A stretch of DNA of 33,936 nucleotides from Actinobaculum sp. oral taxon 183 str. F0552 (GTDB lineage: Bacteria > Actinomycetota > Actinomycetes > Actinomycetales > Actinomycetaceae): assembly GCF_000466165.1 (NCBI RefSeq), contig NZ_KE951405.1, positions 123,262 through 157,197 on the forward strand, written 5' to 3'. The position numbers were made by a program, and so were the translations under genes. The notes beneath the pieces are model-generated. The model was given only the letters and a program-made list of their open reading frames with translations. It ran no database searches and was not told the origin of the DNA. Numbering within the stretch: the first letter of the stretch is position 1; every line of letters begins with the position of its first letter. This document shows, piece after piece, positions 7,976 through 16,198 of this stretch.

Positions 7976-8938
7976 ATGCGTAGACTCACAAGAAGACATC
8001 GGCGGGGCGGACGGGCCGGCGAAGGTGCCGGCCGAGTGCGGCTGTCCTGCGCGCTCCTCGCCCTGTTCCTCACGGCGGGATCGCTCGGCGCGTGTTCGAA
8101 TTCGGGCCGGGCCGGCGGCAAGCCCCTGGTTCTGACGACCTTCACCGTTGTGAAGGACATGGCGCAGGCGATCGCGGGAGACCGCCTGCAGGTCGAATCC
8201 ATCACCAGCCCCGATGAGGAGATCCACGACTTCCAGCCCAGCCCCGAGGACGTCCGGCGCGGCGCCAAGGCGGACCTCATAGTCGACAACGGGCTCGGCC
8301 TGGAAAGGTGGATCACCAAGCTGACGGCCAACTCCAAGGCCAAGCGCGTCACGCTGTCCGACGGCGTGACCCCCATTCCCATCGCCTCGGGAGGCCACGC
8401 GGGAGAACCCAACCCCCACGCGTGGATGAGCCCGCGCGAAGGCAAGAAGTACGTCGACAACCTCGTCAAAGCCTTCTCCGCCCTGGACCGCGAGCACGCC
8501 GCCGAGTTCAAGGCCAACGGCGAGGCCTACAAGGCCAAACTCGACGCCATCTCCAACGAGATGACGGCCACCCTCGCCTCCGTCCCCCGCGAGAAGCGCG
8601 CGCTCGTGACGTGCGAAGGGGCGTTCAGCTACCTCGCTCGCGATTTCGGGCTGGAGGAACGCTACCTGTGGGCCGTCAACGCGGAAGGCGCCCTGACCCC
8701 CAAGGGCGTGGCCGAAGTCGAGAACTTCGTGAAATCCCGCAAGATCCCCGCGGTGTTCTGCGAGTCCACGGTGGAGGGGAAGATGAAGCCCATCGTCGAG
8801 TCCACCGACGCCGTCTACGGCGGCACGCTGTACGTCGACTCGCTGTCGAAGGCCGGCGGCCCCGTCCCCTCCTATCTCGACCTCCTCCGCTACGATTCGC
8901 AGAAGATCGCCCGGGGTCTGGCGCGGAAAGGCTCGTGA
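7976..8938 (+). CDS. Manganese/zinc ABC transporter, substrate-binding lipoprotein (cluster A-I)
   Basis: 320 residues. The long basic N-terminus is followed by a hydrophobic stretch and the lipobox SLGAC (Cys40). The rest is a ZnuA/PsaA-type protein. Metal ligands can be placed: His84 (EEIHDFQPSPED), His148 (NPHAWMSP), Glu214 (CEGAFSYL) and Asp288 (YVDSLS). The His-His-Glu-Asp set and the lack of a His-rich loop favour manganese over zinc. The ATG directly follows a -10 box, so no ribosome site is present or needed. First gene of a three-gene operon with ATPase and permease. A shorter start at Met or Val further in would shorten the basic leader but is not needed. Confidence 0.93.
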   Translation: MRRLTRRHRRGGRAGEGAGRVRLSCALLALFLTAGSLGACSNSGRAGGKPLVLTTFTVVKDMAQAIAGDRLQVESITSPDEEIHDFQPSPEDVRRGAKADLIVDNGLGLERWITKLTANSKAKRVTLSDGVTPIPIASGGHAGEPNPHAWMSPREGKKYVDNLVKAFSALDREHAAEFKANGEAYKAKLDAISNEMTATLASVPREKRALVTCEGAFSYLARDFGLEERYLWAVNAEGALTPKGVAEVENFVKSRKIPAVFCESTVEGKMKPIVESTDAVYGGTLYVDSLSKAGGPVPSYLDLLRYDSQKIARGLARKGS

Positions 8939-8939
8939 C

Positions 8940-9938
8940 ATGGGCCGGGACGCGAGTGAAGAGGAAGAAGCCGACGCCGTCTCCCTCCGGCGGCGGCTCG
9001 GCACGGCGCGAGACGGCGGGGGCGACGCCGGATTCCCTCGTGGCGAGGACAGGGGCGGCGATGCCGGCATCGCCCTGCGAGTCGACGGCATGCGCGCCTC
9101 CTACGGAAGGGTGCGCGCCCTGACGGGAGTGAGCTTCGCCGTGGAGCGGGGCCGCATTTGCGGCCTCGTCGGCACGAACGGCTCGGGCAAGTCCACCCTC
9201 ATCAAGGCCATCATGGGCGCGGTGCACTCGACGGGCGACGTCCGGCTCCTCGGCATAGATCCGACGTCGGCCCGCCGTCGCGGCCTGGTCGGGTACGTCC
9301 CGCAGAACGAAGGGGTCGACTGGGATTTCCCCATCGCCGTGGAGGACGTCGTCGCCATGGGACGGTACGGAGGCCTCGGTCCGGCCAGGCGGCTGAAGGC
9401 CGAGGACCGGGCCGCCGTCGACGTCGCCATCGAACTCGTTGACCTCCTCGATCTGCGCCGTCGCCCGGTGGGGGCTCTGTCGGGAGGCCAGCGCAAACGC
9501 GTGTTCATCGCACGTGCGATCGCCCAGGGAGCCAGGCTCTTCCTCCTGGATGAGCCCTTCGCGGGAGTCGACAAGCCGAGCGAAGCGCTCATCACAGGCC
9601 TGCTCCGCGAACTCGCCGCCGAAGGGGCGACGATGCTCGTTGCCACCCACGATCTGTCGGGTCTGCCGAGCCTGTGCGACGAGGTGCTTCTGCTCCAGCG
9701 CGAAGTCGTCTTCCACGGCTCTGTGGCCGAAGCCCTCGAGCCCGAGGTCCTGGGACGAGCCTTCGGCCTCGTCTCGCCGGCTTCGGACGGCGCCTCGGGC
9801 GATCCACCACCTCGTGCGATGACGTCCGCCCCCGCGATGACGCGCCCTCCGGCCGGCGCGAAAAACCCCACGGCAGAGCGGACGCCCGCTGCGGCATACG
9901 CCTCGGAGGCGGTGCGGGAGGAGGCCGACCATGCCTGA
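8940..9938 (+). CDS. Manganese/zinc ABC transporter, ATP-binding protein
   Basis: 332 residues. Walker A GTNGSGKST (78-86), signature LSGGQRKR (180-187) and Walker B FLLDEP (201-206) are intact. The ATPase core runs from about residue 46 (ALRVDGMRASYG) to about 275. An acidic N-terminal extension of 45 residues and a Pro/Ala-rich C-terminal tail of about 55 residues make it longer than the ~250-residue family. The ATG follows the previous stop after one base. No ribosome site closer to the core is obvious, so the true start could be internal (for example near residue 51). It energises uptake through the permease whose start it overlaps by eight bases. Confidence 0.9.
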   Translation: MGRDASEEEEADAVSLRRRLGTARDGGGDAGFPRGEDRGGDAGIALRVDGMRASYGRVRALTGVSFAVERGRICGLVGTNGSGKSTLIKAIMGAVHSTGDVRLLGIDPTSARRRGLVGYVPQNEGVDWDFPIAVEDVVAMGRYGGLGPARRLKAEDRAAVDVAIELVDLLDLRRRPVGALSGGQRKRVFIARAIAQGARLFLLDEPFAGVDKPSEALITGLLRELAAEGATMLVATHDLSGLPSLCDEVLLLQREVVFHGSVAEALEPEVLGRAFGLVSPASDGASGDPPPRAMTSAPAMTRPPAGAKNPTAERTPAAAYASEAVREEADHA

Positions 9939-10800
9939 CCTCTGGTCTCTCTTCGGCGAGATGTGGACGTACCCGTTCATGGTGCGCGGCATCGCGGTCA
10001 CGCTCGTGGCGGGGATCGCGTGCGCAATCGTCAGCTGCTGGCTCGTCCTCATCGGCTGGTCGCTCATGGGCGACGCACTCTCGCACGCCATCCTCCCCGG
10101 CGTCGTCATCGCCTACCTCCTCGGCCTGCCCTTCTCCATAGGGGCGATGGCCGCGGCTCTCCTCGTCGTAGGGATGATCTTCGCGGTCCGGGGGACATCC
10201 CGCGTCAAATCGGATGCGAGCATGGGCATCGTCTTCACGACCATGTTCGCCACGGGCCTCGTGATCGTCTCGAAGAACCCCACGAACATCGACATGCAGC
10301 ACGTGCTCTTCGGAGACCTCCTGGGCATCACCCAGGCCGACATGTGGCAGGTACTCGTCCTCGCCCCGCTCGCCGCGGCGGTCCTGCTGTTCAAGAGACG
10401 CGACGTCACGGCCTACGCCTTCGACCCGGGCCACCTCCGCGCCATCGGCCTGTCGCCCAGACGCATTTCGGGCATCCTCGTCGTGTGCCTGGCGCTCACC
10501 GTCGTCAGCGCCATGCAGGCCGTGGGGGCGATTCTCATCGTCACCCTGCTCGTCACCCCCGGGGCGACCGCATATCTGCTGACGAGCCGCTTCTCCCGCA
10601 TGCTCGTCGTGGCGCCGGCGCTCTCCGCGGCGACGACGATCACCGGGATCTACGTATCCTACTGGTTCGACACGGCCTCGGGCGCAACCGTCGTGACGGT
10701 GGGAGGCATCGTCTTCCTCGCCGTGTGGGCGCTCTCCCCGCACGGGCTTCGCGGGTACCTCTCGCGATGGCGCCAGGATGGAGCGGAGGACGCCGGTTAG
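9931..10800 (+). CDS. Manganese/zinc ABC transporter, permease (ABC-3 family)
   Basis: 289 residues with about eight to nine hydrophobic helices. LIGWSLMGDALSHAILPGV (about 34-52) and the C-terminal MQAVGAILIVTLLVTPGATAYLL are the hallmark segments of the MntB/ZnuB ABC-3 family. It overlaps the ATPase gene by eight bases and completes the operon. No terminator with a T-run is visible after the TAG stop. The 240-base spacer that follows holds only the candidate promoter of the next gene pair. Confidence 0.93.
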   Translation: MPDLWSLFGEMWTYPFMVRGIAVTLVAGIACAIVSCWLVLIGWSLMGDALSHAILPGVVIAYLLGLPFSIGAMAAALLVVGMIFAVRGTSRVKSDASMGIVFTTMFATGLVIVSKNPTNIDMQHVLFGDLLGITQADMWQVLVLAPLAAAVLLFKRRDVTAYAFDPGHLRAIGLSPRRISGILVVCLALTVVSAMQAVGAILIVTLLVTPGATAYLLTSRFSRMLVVAPALSAATTITGIYVSYWFDTASGATVVTVGGIVFLAVWALSPHGLRGYLSRWRQDGAEDAG

Positions 10801-10962
10801 CGTTCCGCCAAGGGGCCGACGTCGCCGAGGCGGGCGGCCAGGCGATCGTGCGGCACGAGGCCCATCCCCGGCCCGTCGTCCCCGGCTGGAGGACCGGATG
10901 CGCGGCGGCTTCGGCGCCGGCGCGGCGACTGTCCGCCACGTGGGAGAACCTGGTCCCGTCCA

Positions 10963-10991
10963 TTGGGGTGCAGGTAGGATTCCGGTATATC
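10963..10991 (+). promoter_or_regulatory. Candidate promoter of the cupin/CMD gene pair
   Basis: TTGGGG at 10963-10968 and TATATC at 10986-10991 are separated by 17 bases, a good sigma-70-like arrangement. This would give a leader of about 45 bases before the ATG at 11041. Confidence 0.4.
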
Positions 10992-11040
10992 CGGCGGTCC
11001 CCGATCGGACTACCCACTACTCTCGAAGGGTGACGGAGCT

Positions 11041-11484
11041 ATGGCAGACAACAACGAATTCGACCGGAACAACATTTTCGGCAAAGGCGAGGAGAACACC
11101 GCCTACGCCCAGTATTTCACCGGCGCCTCCTACGTCAATCCTCTGACGGAACCGGGCCACGCTCCGGTCTTCCTCGCCAACGTGACGTTCGAGCCGGGAT
11201 GCCGCAACAACTGGCACATCCACCACGCCGCCCGGGGCGGCGGGCAGATCCTCATCTGCATCGCGGGAAGCGGCTGGCACCAGCAGAAAGGCCAGCCCCC
11301 GCGAAGCCTGAACCCCGGCGACGTCGTCGTCATCCCCGCGGGCGCCAAGCATTGGCATGGCGCCAAGGCCGATTCGTGGTTCAGCCACATCGCCCTGGAG
11401 GTCCCCGGAGAGGAGACGCGCACCGAATGGCTGGAACCCGTCTCCGACGCCGAATACGCCGCACTGACAGAGGCCGACTCCTGA
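11041..11484 (+). CDS. Cupin-domain protein, partner of a carboxymuconolactone decarboxylase-like protein
   Basis: 147 residues forming a single cupin barrel. The first motif is GCRNNWHIHHAARGGGQILIC (54-73, metal ligands likely His59, His61 and Gln69); the second motif is NPGDVVVIPAGAKHWHGA (91-108, His104/His106). Such small cupins bind a divalent metal. They often stand next to, or are fused with, carboxymuconolactone decarboxylase-like proteins, as here. The substrate is not known; a redox or quinone-detoxifying role is only a guess. The start has GGAG upstream. It appears to be co-transcribed with the next gene, 12 bases downstream. Confidence 0.85.
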   Translation: MADNNEFDRNNIFGKGEENTAYAQYFTGASYVNPLTEPGHAPVFLANVTFEPGCRNNWHIHHAARGGGQILICIAGSGWHQQKGQPPRSLNPGDVVVIPAGAKHWHGAKADSWFSHIALEVPGEETRTEWLEPVSDAEYAALTEADS

Positions 11485-11496
11485 CGGAGCCTGACC

Positions 11497-12258
11497 ATGG
11501 GGCGAATCGAACTGACCGCGGAGAAATTCGCGGAGCTCTTCGGCGGCAAACCGGTCGTCGACGAAGGCGACGACCCGGAGTTCATGCGGATCCTCCAACG
11601 CTTCATCTTCGGCGAAGTCTTCTACACCGGCGATCTCGACGACCAGACCCGAGAACTCATAACCGTCTCGGTTCTGACAGCCAATCAGACGCTTCCCCAA
11701 CTGACCGTCCACGTCCGGGCGGCGCTCGCGGCGGGGTGCACGCCCGTGGAAATCCGCGAGGCCGTCTACCAGTGCGCACCCCTCATCGGCTTCCCCAAGA
11801 CGCTCAACGCCATCTCCGCGATGAACGAGGCGTTCAGGGGCAAGGGGATCGCCCTCCCCCTCCCCGCCCAGGGAACCGTCGCCGACGACGACCGACAGAG
11901 GATGGGCCGCTGCTTCCAAGAGCCGATCTACGGACGCGAACTCGCCAGGCAGTACTCCGATTTGCCCGGCGAGTTCGCCGAAGCGCTTCCCCGATTCGTC
12001 ACCGAACTCACCTTCGGCGATTTCGCTTCGAGGAACGGTTTGGATCGCCGCCGACGCGAGCTGCTGACGTTCGTCGTGCTCGCAGCCCTCGGCGACGCGG
12101 AACCACAGGTGCGCAGTCATGCGGTCGGCGCCGTCAAGGCGGGCAACACCGTTGAAGGCCTCCTAGCGGCGCTCCTCCAGGCGATGCCCTATACCGGGGT
12201 TCCCCGCATCCTCAACGCGGTGAACGCCATCGCGCCGGTGCTCTCCGATGTCTCCTGA
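11497..12258 (+). CDS. Carboxymuconolactone decarboxylase (CMD/AhpD-fold) family protein, two domains
   Basis: 253 residues with two CMD units. The first is at about 25-115 (LDDQTRELITVSVLTANQTLPQLTVHVRAAL, then EIREAVYQCAPLIGFPKTLNAI). The second is at about 150-250 (LDRRRRELLTFVVLAALGD, then LLAALLQAMPYTGVPRILNAVNAI). The AhpD redox CxxC is absent: only one cysteine (VYQC) remains in domain 1 and none in domain 2. A peroxiredoxin-reductase role is therefore unlikely. The function is unassigned; pairing with the cupin gene suggests small-molecule turnover. GGAG precedes the ATG. Confidence 0.87.
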   Translation: MGRIELTAEKFAELFGGKPVVDEGDDPEFMRILQRFIFGEVFYTGDLDDQTRELITVSVLTANQTLPQLTVHVRAALAAGCTPVEIREAVYQCAPLIGFPKTLNAISAMNEAFRGKGIALPLPAQGTVADDDRQRMGRCFQEPIYGRELARQYSDLPGEFAEALPRFVTELTFGDFASRNGLDRRRRELLTFVVLAALGDAEPQVRSHAVGAVKAGNTVEGLLAALLQAMPYTGVPRILNAVNAIAPVLSDVS

Positions 12259-12363
12259 GGCCTCTGTCTCCGTCTTTTGAGGCCCCTACCTTTTCAAGGT
12301 TCCTCTTCCCGTTCCCTTTGAGGCAGCTGTGCCCCCGAACCGGGGACGCGCCGGCCAGTCCTG

Positions 12364-12392
12364 TTGCGCATCTCACATACCGAGGGTAAGCT
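12364..12392 (+). promoter_or_regulatory. Candidate promoter of the surface-protein pair
   Basis: TTGCGC (12364-12369) and TAAGCT (12387-12392) have an exact 17-base spacer, about 50 bases before the ATG at 12443, which itself has a strong AAGGAG site. The rest of the 12259-12442 spacer shows no T-run terminator. Confidence 0.4.
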
Positions 12393-12442
12393 GTTTTCCG
12401 CCGTGAATGTGTGGAATCTCATGCTCACCCTAAGGAGAATCT

Positions 12443-15400
12443 ATGCGCACCCATTCGTCTCGGCTCTGTCTGTCCTGCATCGTGGCAGCGGCGGTCAGTT
12501 GCCTTGGTTTTTCCCCGGCGCAGTCACAGGCGCCCGCACGCGGCTTCGCCTCGGAGAGCAGCCTGCTCGGAGCATCATCTCCCGTTGCCGCCCTGTCGCA
12601 CGGCAGGGAGGCTGCGGGCGCCGTCGCCACTGCAGGCGTTCGGCCGATGCACCCCATATGCGACCGGCCGGAGGGGATGGGTCTCTACCTCTCCCAGACG
12701 GAGCTCACGATCGCCAGCGGAGGAAGCGGCACCCTGACGTCTCTCCCCTGTGGACTCGGTTTCGATTTGACCACGAAGTGGAAGAGCTCGAGCCCGCTCG
12801 TCACCGTCAAACCCGTCGACGCCCGCGGAGAGCAGGCCACGCTCAAAGCGGGGAAGGGCACGGGAGACGCGGTCATCACGGCGTCCATAGACAAGGTCGA
12901 CAAGATTTACACCGCTTCGGCGACGATCAAGGTCCGCCCGGCCGACGCTTCGGGTTTCGTTTTCGACGGATCCGGCGGTCTCGTGGCATACGGCGGTACG
13001 GCAAAGGACGTGAGGATCCCCGCCGGAGTGACGTCGATCCACAAGAACGCCTTCCTCGGGGCGAACGTCGAGAGGATCCACGTGCCAGCCTCCGTGACAT
13101 CCATCGGCGACTCGGCCTTCGCCAATGCGAAGAAGTTGACAACGGTCACCTTCGAAGACACTGACGCCAATCCGAGCAGATTGACGAGCATCGGCTCCCG
13201 CCTGATCGAGGGAGACTCGAACTTCGATTCTATGAAGTTGCCCCGTTCGCTCACGAAGATCCCAGCGAGCGCCTTCGCGAACACCGGAGCCAAGGAAATC
13301 TCCCTTCCTTCGGGGGTGACGGACATCCCCGAAGGCGCCTTCGCCGACTCCCCGCGGCTTACGAAGGTGAAGCTGTCCGACGGCGTTACGCGCATCGGCC
13401 CCAGAGCCTTCGAATCCGACCGCGCGCTGTCCGCGTTCGCGCGCATCGGCTCCGGAGAGAAGGAGCTGGGCGCCGGCCTGCCCTCCAAACTCGCCGAAAT
13501 CAAGGAAGGCGCCTTCGCCTCGAGCGGCATCAGGGACATATCTCTGCCCTCGAGCGTCACATCCATTGATAACGGAGTCTGGCGCTGGTCGAAGCTCAAG
13601 AAGATCACCCTCAACGAGGGGCTCAAGCGCCTGGGCTCCTATGTCTTCGGGGAGTCCGACGTCGAGGATCTCACCATTCCCGATTCCGTCCAGACGGTCG
13701 GCTTTCACGCCTTCGTGGATATGCCATCTCTCAAGCGTGTTCGCATAGGCGACAATGTGGGAGCGGATCTTCTTCTTCAGGCCTTTAACGATACTCCGAA
13801 GCTCACTGAAATACATGTTAAGAACAGTTCAGTCAACTATACAAGCGTTGAAGGAGTTTTGTTCGATAAGAAGAAAACTAAGCTGATCGCATTTCCTGCT
13901 ATGCGTAAACAGGGATTCAATACTTATACGGTACCTGAAGGCGTCACTGAAATTTCTGCTTACGCATTTGAAAAAGCAAAGATAACGAAAGTTACTTTTC
14001 CCGCTACGTTAAAACATATACGCGAATATGCATTCGCGAAAACGACTCTTACCGACTTAACTCTCCCAAATAGTTTCGAAACTATAGGAGATAGTGCTTT
14101 TTACGAGATTTCATCCTTAAAAAGCGTTGATTTGGGTGGAACTATAAAGATAGGTTCCTCTGCATTCTACCATGCCGATCATTTGACACAGGTGAACTTG
14201 CGTCCTGACCTCGGCCGCCTCACTGTGATCGAAGGCAATGGTTTCTTCGGTGTACCGCTTACCACACTCACGATTCCCGATTCCGTGACCGAACTTGGCT
14301 ATCTTGCTTTCGGATATAGTAGAAAACTCACGAAAGTCCACATCGGCGCCGGAATGAGAACCTTCGATCTGGAAGCTTTCGATGACGATGACGGCTACGG
14401 TCGTTTTCCGCTAACTTTTAGAGAACTCACCGTATCGGCGGCCAATCCTGTCTATTCAGCCGATCGTAACTCGCTGTACGCAAAGCGTAATGACGGGTTG
14501 CATCTTATCAGATCTTACAACAGCGCTACGGCATCCGAATACTCTGTCCGAAAGGGAACCGTGCAAGTCGACGAGAAAGCCTTCAGCGGCCATAAGAAAC
14601 TCGTGAAGATCATTCTTCCAGAGGGACTCAAGCGTGTTGGGCAGCAAGCCTTCTATCGCTCGAATTCTCTGGTCAATGTGAACTTTCCCGAAAGCCTCGA
14701 ATACGTCGACGGTTATATTTCAAGCTTTTTCCGCGAAGTTGAGTTCGGTACGCACATCCGTGAAATTGCCTATAATTCTTTTTTCGATGGGATGCCCGAA
14801 CGCATAATCGTGCGTGGTGGAATCAACGGAAAGTTCACTGATTCATCTGCATCCCTTGACAAGCCTGGAAAGCAGAAATCCGCTTATTTCGGAGAGGGCA
14901 TGACCAACGTCGTCTACGAAAACGGAGATCTCCCGAAGATCATGGTCCTGCCGTCCACCCTGAAGGAATTCCGGCTGCGGCCATGGACTACCGACCTGAG
15001 TATGAAGGACGTCTACATTGCGGCGGCGCCCGGGACTGCGGCATGGAATCTCGTCTCCGGGCAGATGTCCAAAATAGGCATGGATCCGGCGAGACAGCTG
15101 CACTCCTATACGCCCCTCAAGGCGGTCTTGCGCAACGCGGACAAACTCGTGCGCGGCTCGAAGTCCCCTGTGACGGTCGAGGTCTCGGGCGGTGTGAACG
15201 GCCGACGGCAGGCGCGCATCCTCGCGGTCTCACCGAACGGGAAGACCTCCGTGTTGCACGACTGGACGGACGCCTCACAGCTGCCGTCCGCCACGGCGTC
15301 TGCGCGCACAACCGCGGTGAACGGCGGAAGGGCCGCCATCGCCCGGAAGGCGTCGCTCAAACTGGCGGACGGCCCGACTGCGCCGAGCGGAGCGGCCTCA

Positions 15401-16195
15401 CCGAGTAATGCGGTCTCACCGAGTGACACGGCAGCGCCCAGTGGGACGAGCTCGTCGCAGGCTTCGTCGAATCCTTCGACGCCGAGCGGGAGCCCCTCCG
15501 GCAAACCCACCGGACAGTCGCCTGCACCGAGTGAGACCCCCACAGGAGGGGTCACTCAGCAGAGCCCGAGCCCCAGCGAGGCTTCCCCTTCGCCCTCCCC
15601 CTCCTCCGCGGACACCCCGGCGTCTCCCCAAGACCAGGGAACCGGCGATCCCGCCTACGGATTCACAGCCGAGATAACGGTGCCCGCCGATGGCTCGAGC
15701 CTGAAACTCGAGGTCCGCGACGAAACCGGGTACACCGTGCGCACGGACGTCACCGGCGTTCCCGCTCCCAAGCCCTCGACTCCGAACTCGCCCACGCCCT
15801 CGGCTCCTACGCCGTCGGCGTCTCCGACTCCGACGGCGCCCCGAACTTCGGCGCCGTCGCCGGTGCCCACGAGCCAGCCGACCGCTCAGCCGGGCCCCTC
15901 GCAGCAGGTGCTTCCCGGACCTTCGCCGTCGTCCACTGGTCGAGCGGATGGACCCTCCGCATCCGGCCGAGCTGCCGCCTCTGCGGGCCCGGCTGCCCCC
16001 GTGCAGACGTATGCTGTCCAGGGTCGGCAGGCCGAGGCGAAGCGTACGGCGAGCGCTGGGAGGCCAACCGAGCGTCCGGCCAGAGAAGGCCGTCTCGTCA
16101 AAAGCGGTGCGACCGTGAAGACGATGGCGGCTCTCGCAGCGCTTCTCCTCGGCGGTGGACTGGCATTGCGCAGGCGTGCGCGGAACGCGAACTGA
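12443..16195 (+). CDS. Large LRR_5 (BspA-like) surface protein with C-terminal membrane/wall anchor
   Basis: 1250 residues. The signal peptide (1-31) ends SPAQSQA. An Ig-like domain (about 75-165) precedes some 30 LRR_5/BspA repeats of the form VTSIGDSAFANAKKLTTVTF (about 165-890). A conserved domain containing LVRGSKSPVTVEVSGG follows (about 885-960), then two Pro/Ser/Thr-rich stalks around a second small domain (YGFTAEITVPADGS). The tail is LVKSG (1218-1222), a hydrophobic segment and RRRAR: the layout of a sortase signal, with LVKSG in place of LPxTG. BspA-like repeats are known for adhesion and protein binding. From about 13790 to 14930 the DNA is clearly AT-richer than the rest, with unusual codons such as tta and aaa. 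It is followed after three bases by a paralogue. Confidence 0.9.
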   Translation: MRTHSSRLCLSCIVAAAVSCLGFSPAQSQAPARGFASESSLLGASSPVAALSHGREAAGAVATAGVRPMHPICDRPEGMGLYLSQTELTIASGGSGTLTSLPCGLGFDLTTKWKSSSPLVTVKPVDARGEQATLKAGKGTGDAVITASIDKVDKIYTASATIKVRPADASGFVFDGSGGLVAYGGTAKDVRIPAGVTSIHKNAFLGANVERIHVPASVTSIGDSAFANAKKLTTVTFEDTDANPSRLTSIGSRLIEGDSNFDSMKLPRSLTKIPASAFANTGAKEISLPSGVTDIPEGAFADSPRLTKVKLSDGVTRIGPRAFESDRALSAFARIGSGEKELGAGLPSKLAEIKEGAFASSGIRDISLPSSVTSIDNGVWRWSKLKKITLNEGLKRLGSYVFGESDVEDLTIPDSVQTVGFHAFVDMPSLKRVRIGDNVGADLLLQAFNDTPKLTEIHVKNSSVNYTSVEGVLFDKKKTKLIAFPAMRKQGFNTYTVPEGVTEISAYAFEKAKITKVTFPATLKHIREYAFAKTTLTDLTLPNSFETIGDSAFYEISSLKSVDLGGTIKIGSSAFYHADHLTQVNLRPDLGRLTVIEGNGFFGVPLTTLTIPDSVTELGYLAFGYSRKLTKVHIGAGMRTFDLEAFDDDDGYGRFPLTFRELTVSAANPVYSADRNSLYAKRNDGLHLIRSYNSATASEYSVRKGTVQVDEKAFSGHKKLVKIILPEGLKRVGQQAFYRSNSLVNVNFPESLEYVDGYISSFFREVEFGTHIREIAYNSFFDGMPERIIVRGGINGKFTDSSASLDKPGKQKSAYFGEGMTNVVYENGDLPKIMVLPSTLKEFRLRPWTTDLSMKDVYIAAAPGTAAWNLVSGQMSKIGMDPARQLHSYTPLKAVLRNADKLVRGSKSPVTVEVSGGVNGRRQARILAVSPNGKTSVLHDWTDASQLPSATASARTTAVNGGRAAIARKASLKLADGPTAPSGAASPSNAVSPSDTAAPSGTSSSQASSNPSTPSGSPSGKPTGQSPAPSETPTGGVTQQSPSPSEASPSPSPSSADTPASPQDQGTGDPAYGFTAEITVPADGSSLKLEVRDETGYTVRTDVTGVPAPKPSTPNSPTPSAPTPSASPTPTAPRTSAPSPVPTSQPTAQPGPSQQVLPGPSPSSTGRADGPSASGRAAASAGPAAPVQTYAVQGRQAEAKRTASAGRPTERPAREGRLVKSGATVKTMAALAALLLGGGLALRRRARNAN
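15039..15286 (+). repeat. C-terminal block duplicated in the two surface-protein genes (copy 1; copy 2 at 18771-19018)
   Basis: About 248 bases are nearly identical between the two genes, with an uninterrupted identity of 92 bases (15095-15186). Elsewhere the paralogues differ in most codons. This indicates a recent gene conversion or strong constraint on this domain, and it makes the pair a substrate for homologous recombination. Confidence 0.85.
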
Positions 16196-16198
16196 AAA

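Noticed and set aside
8676-10743. Long minus-strand open frames opposite the manganese operon
   Set aside because: Antisense shadows in high-GC DNA with low-complexity His/Asp/Arg composition and no domain.
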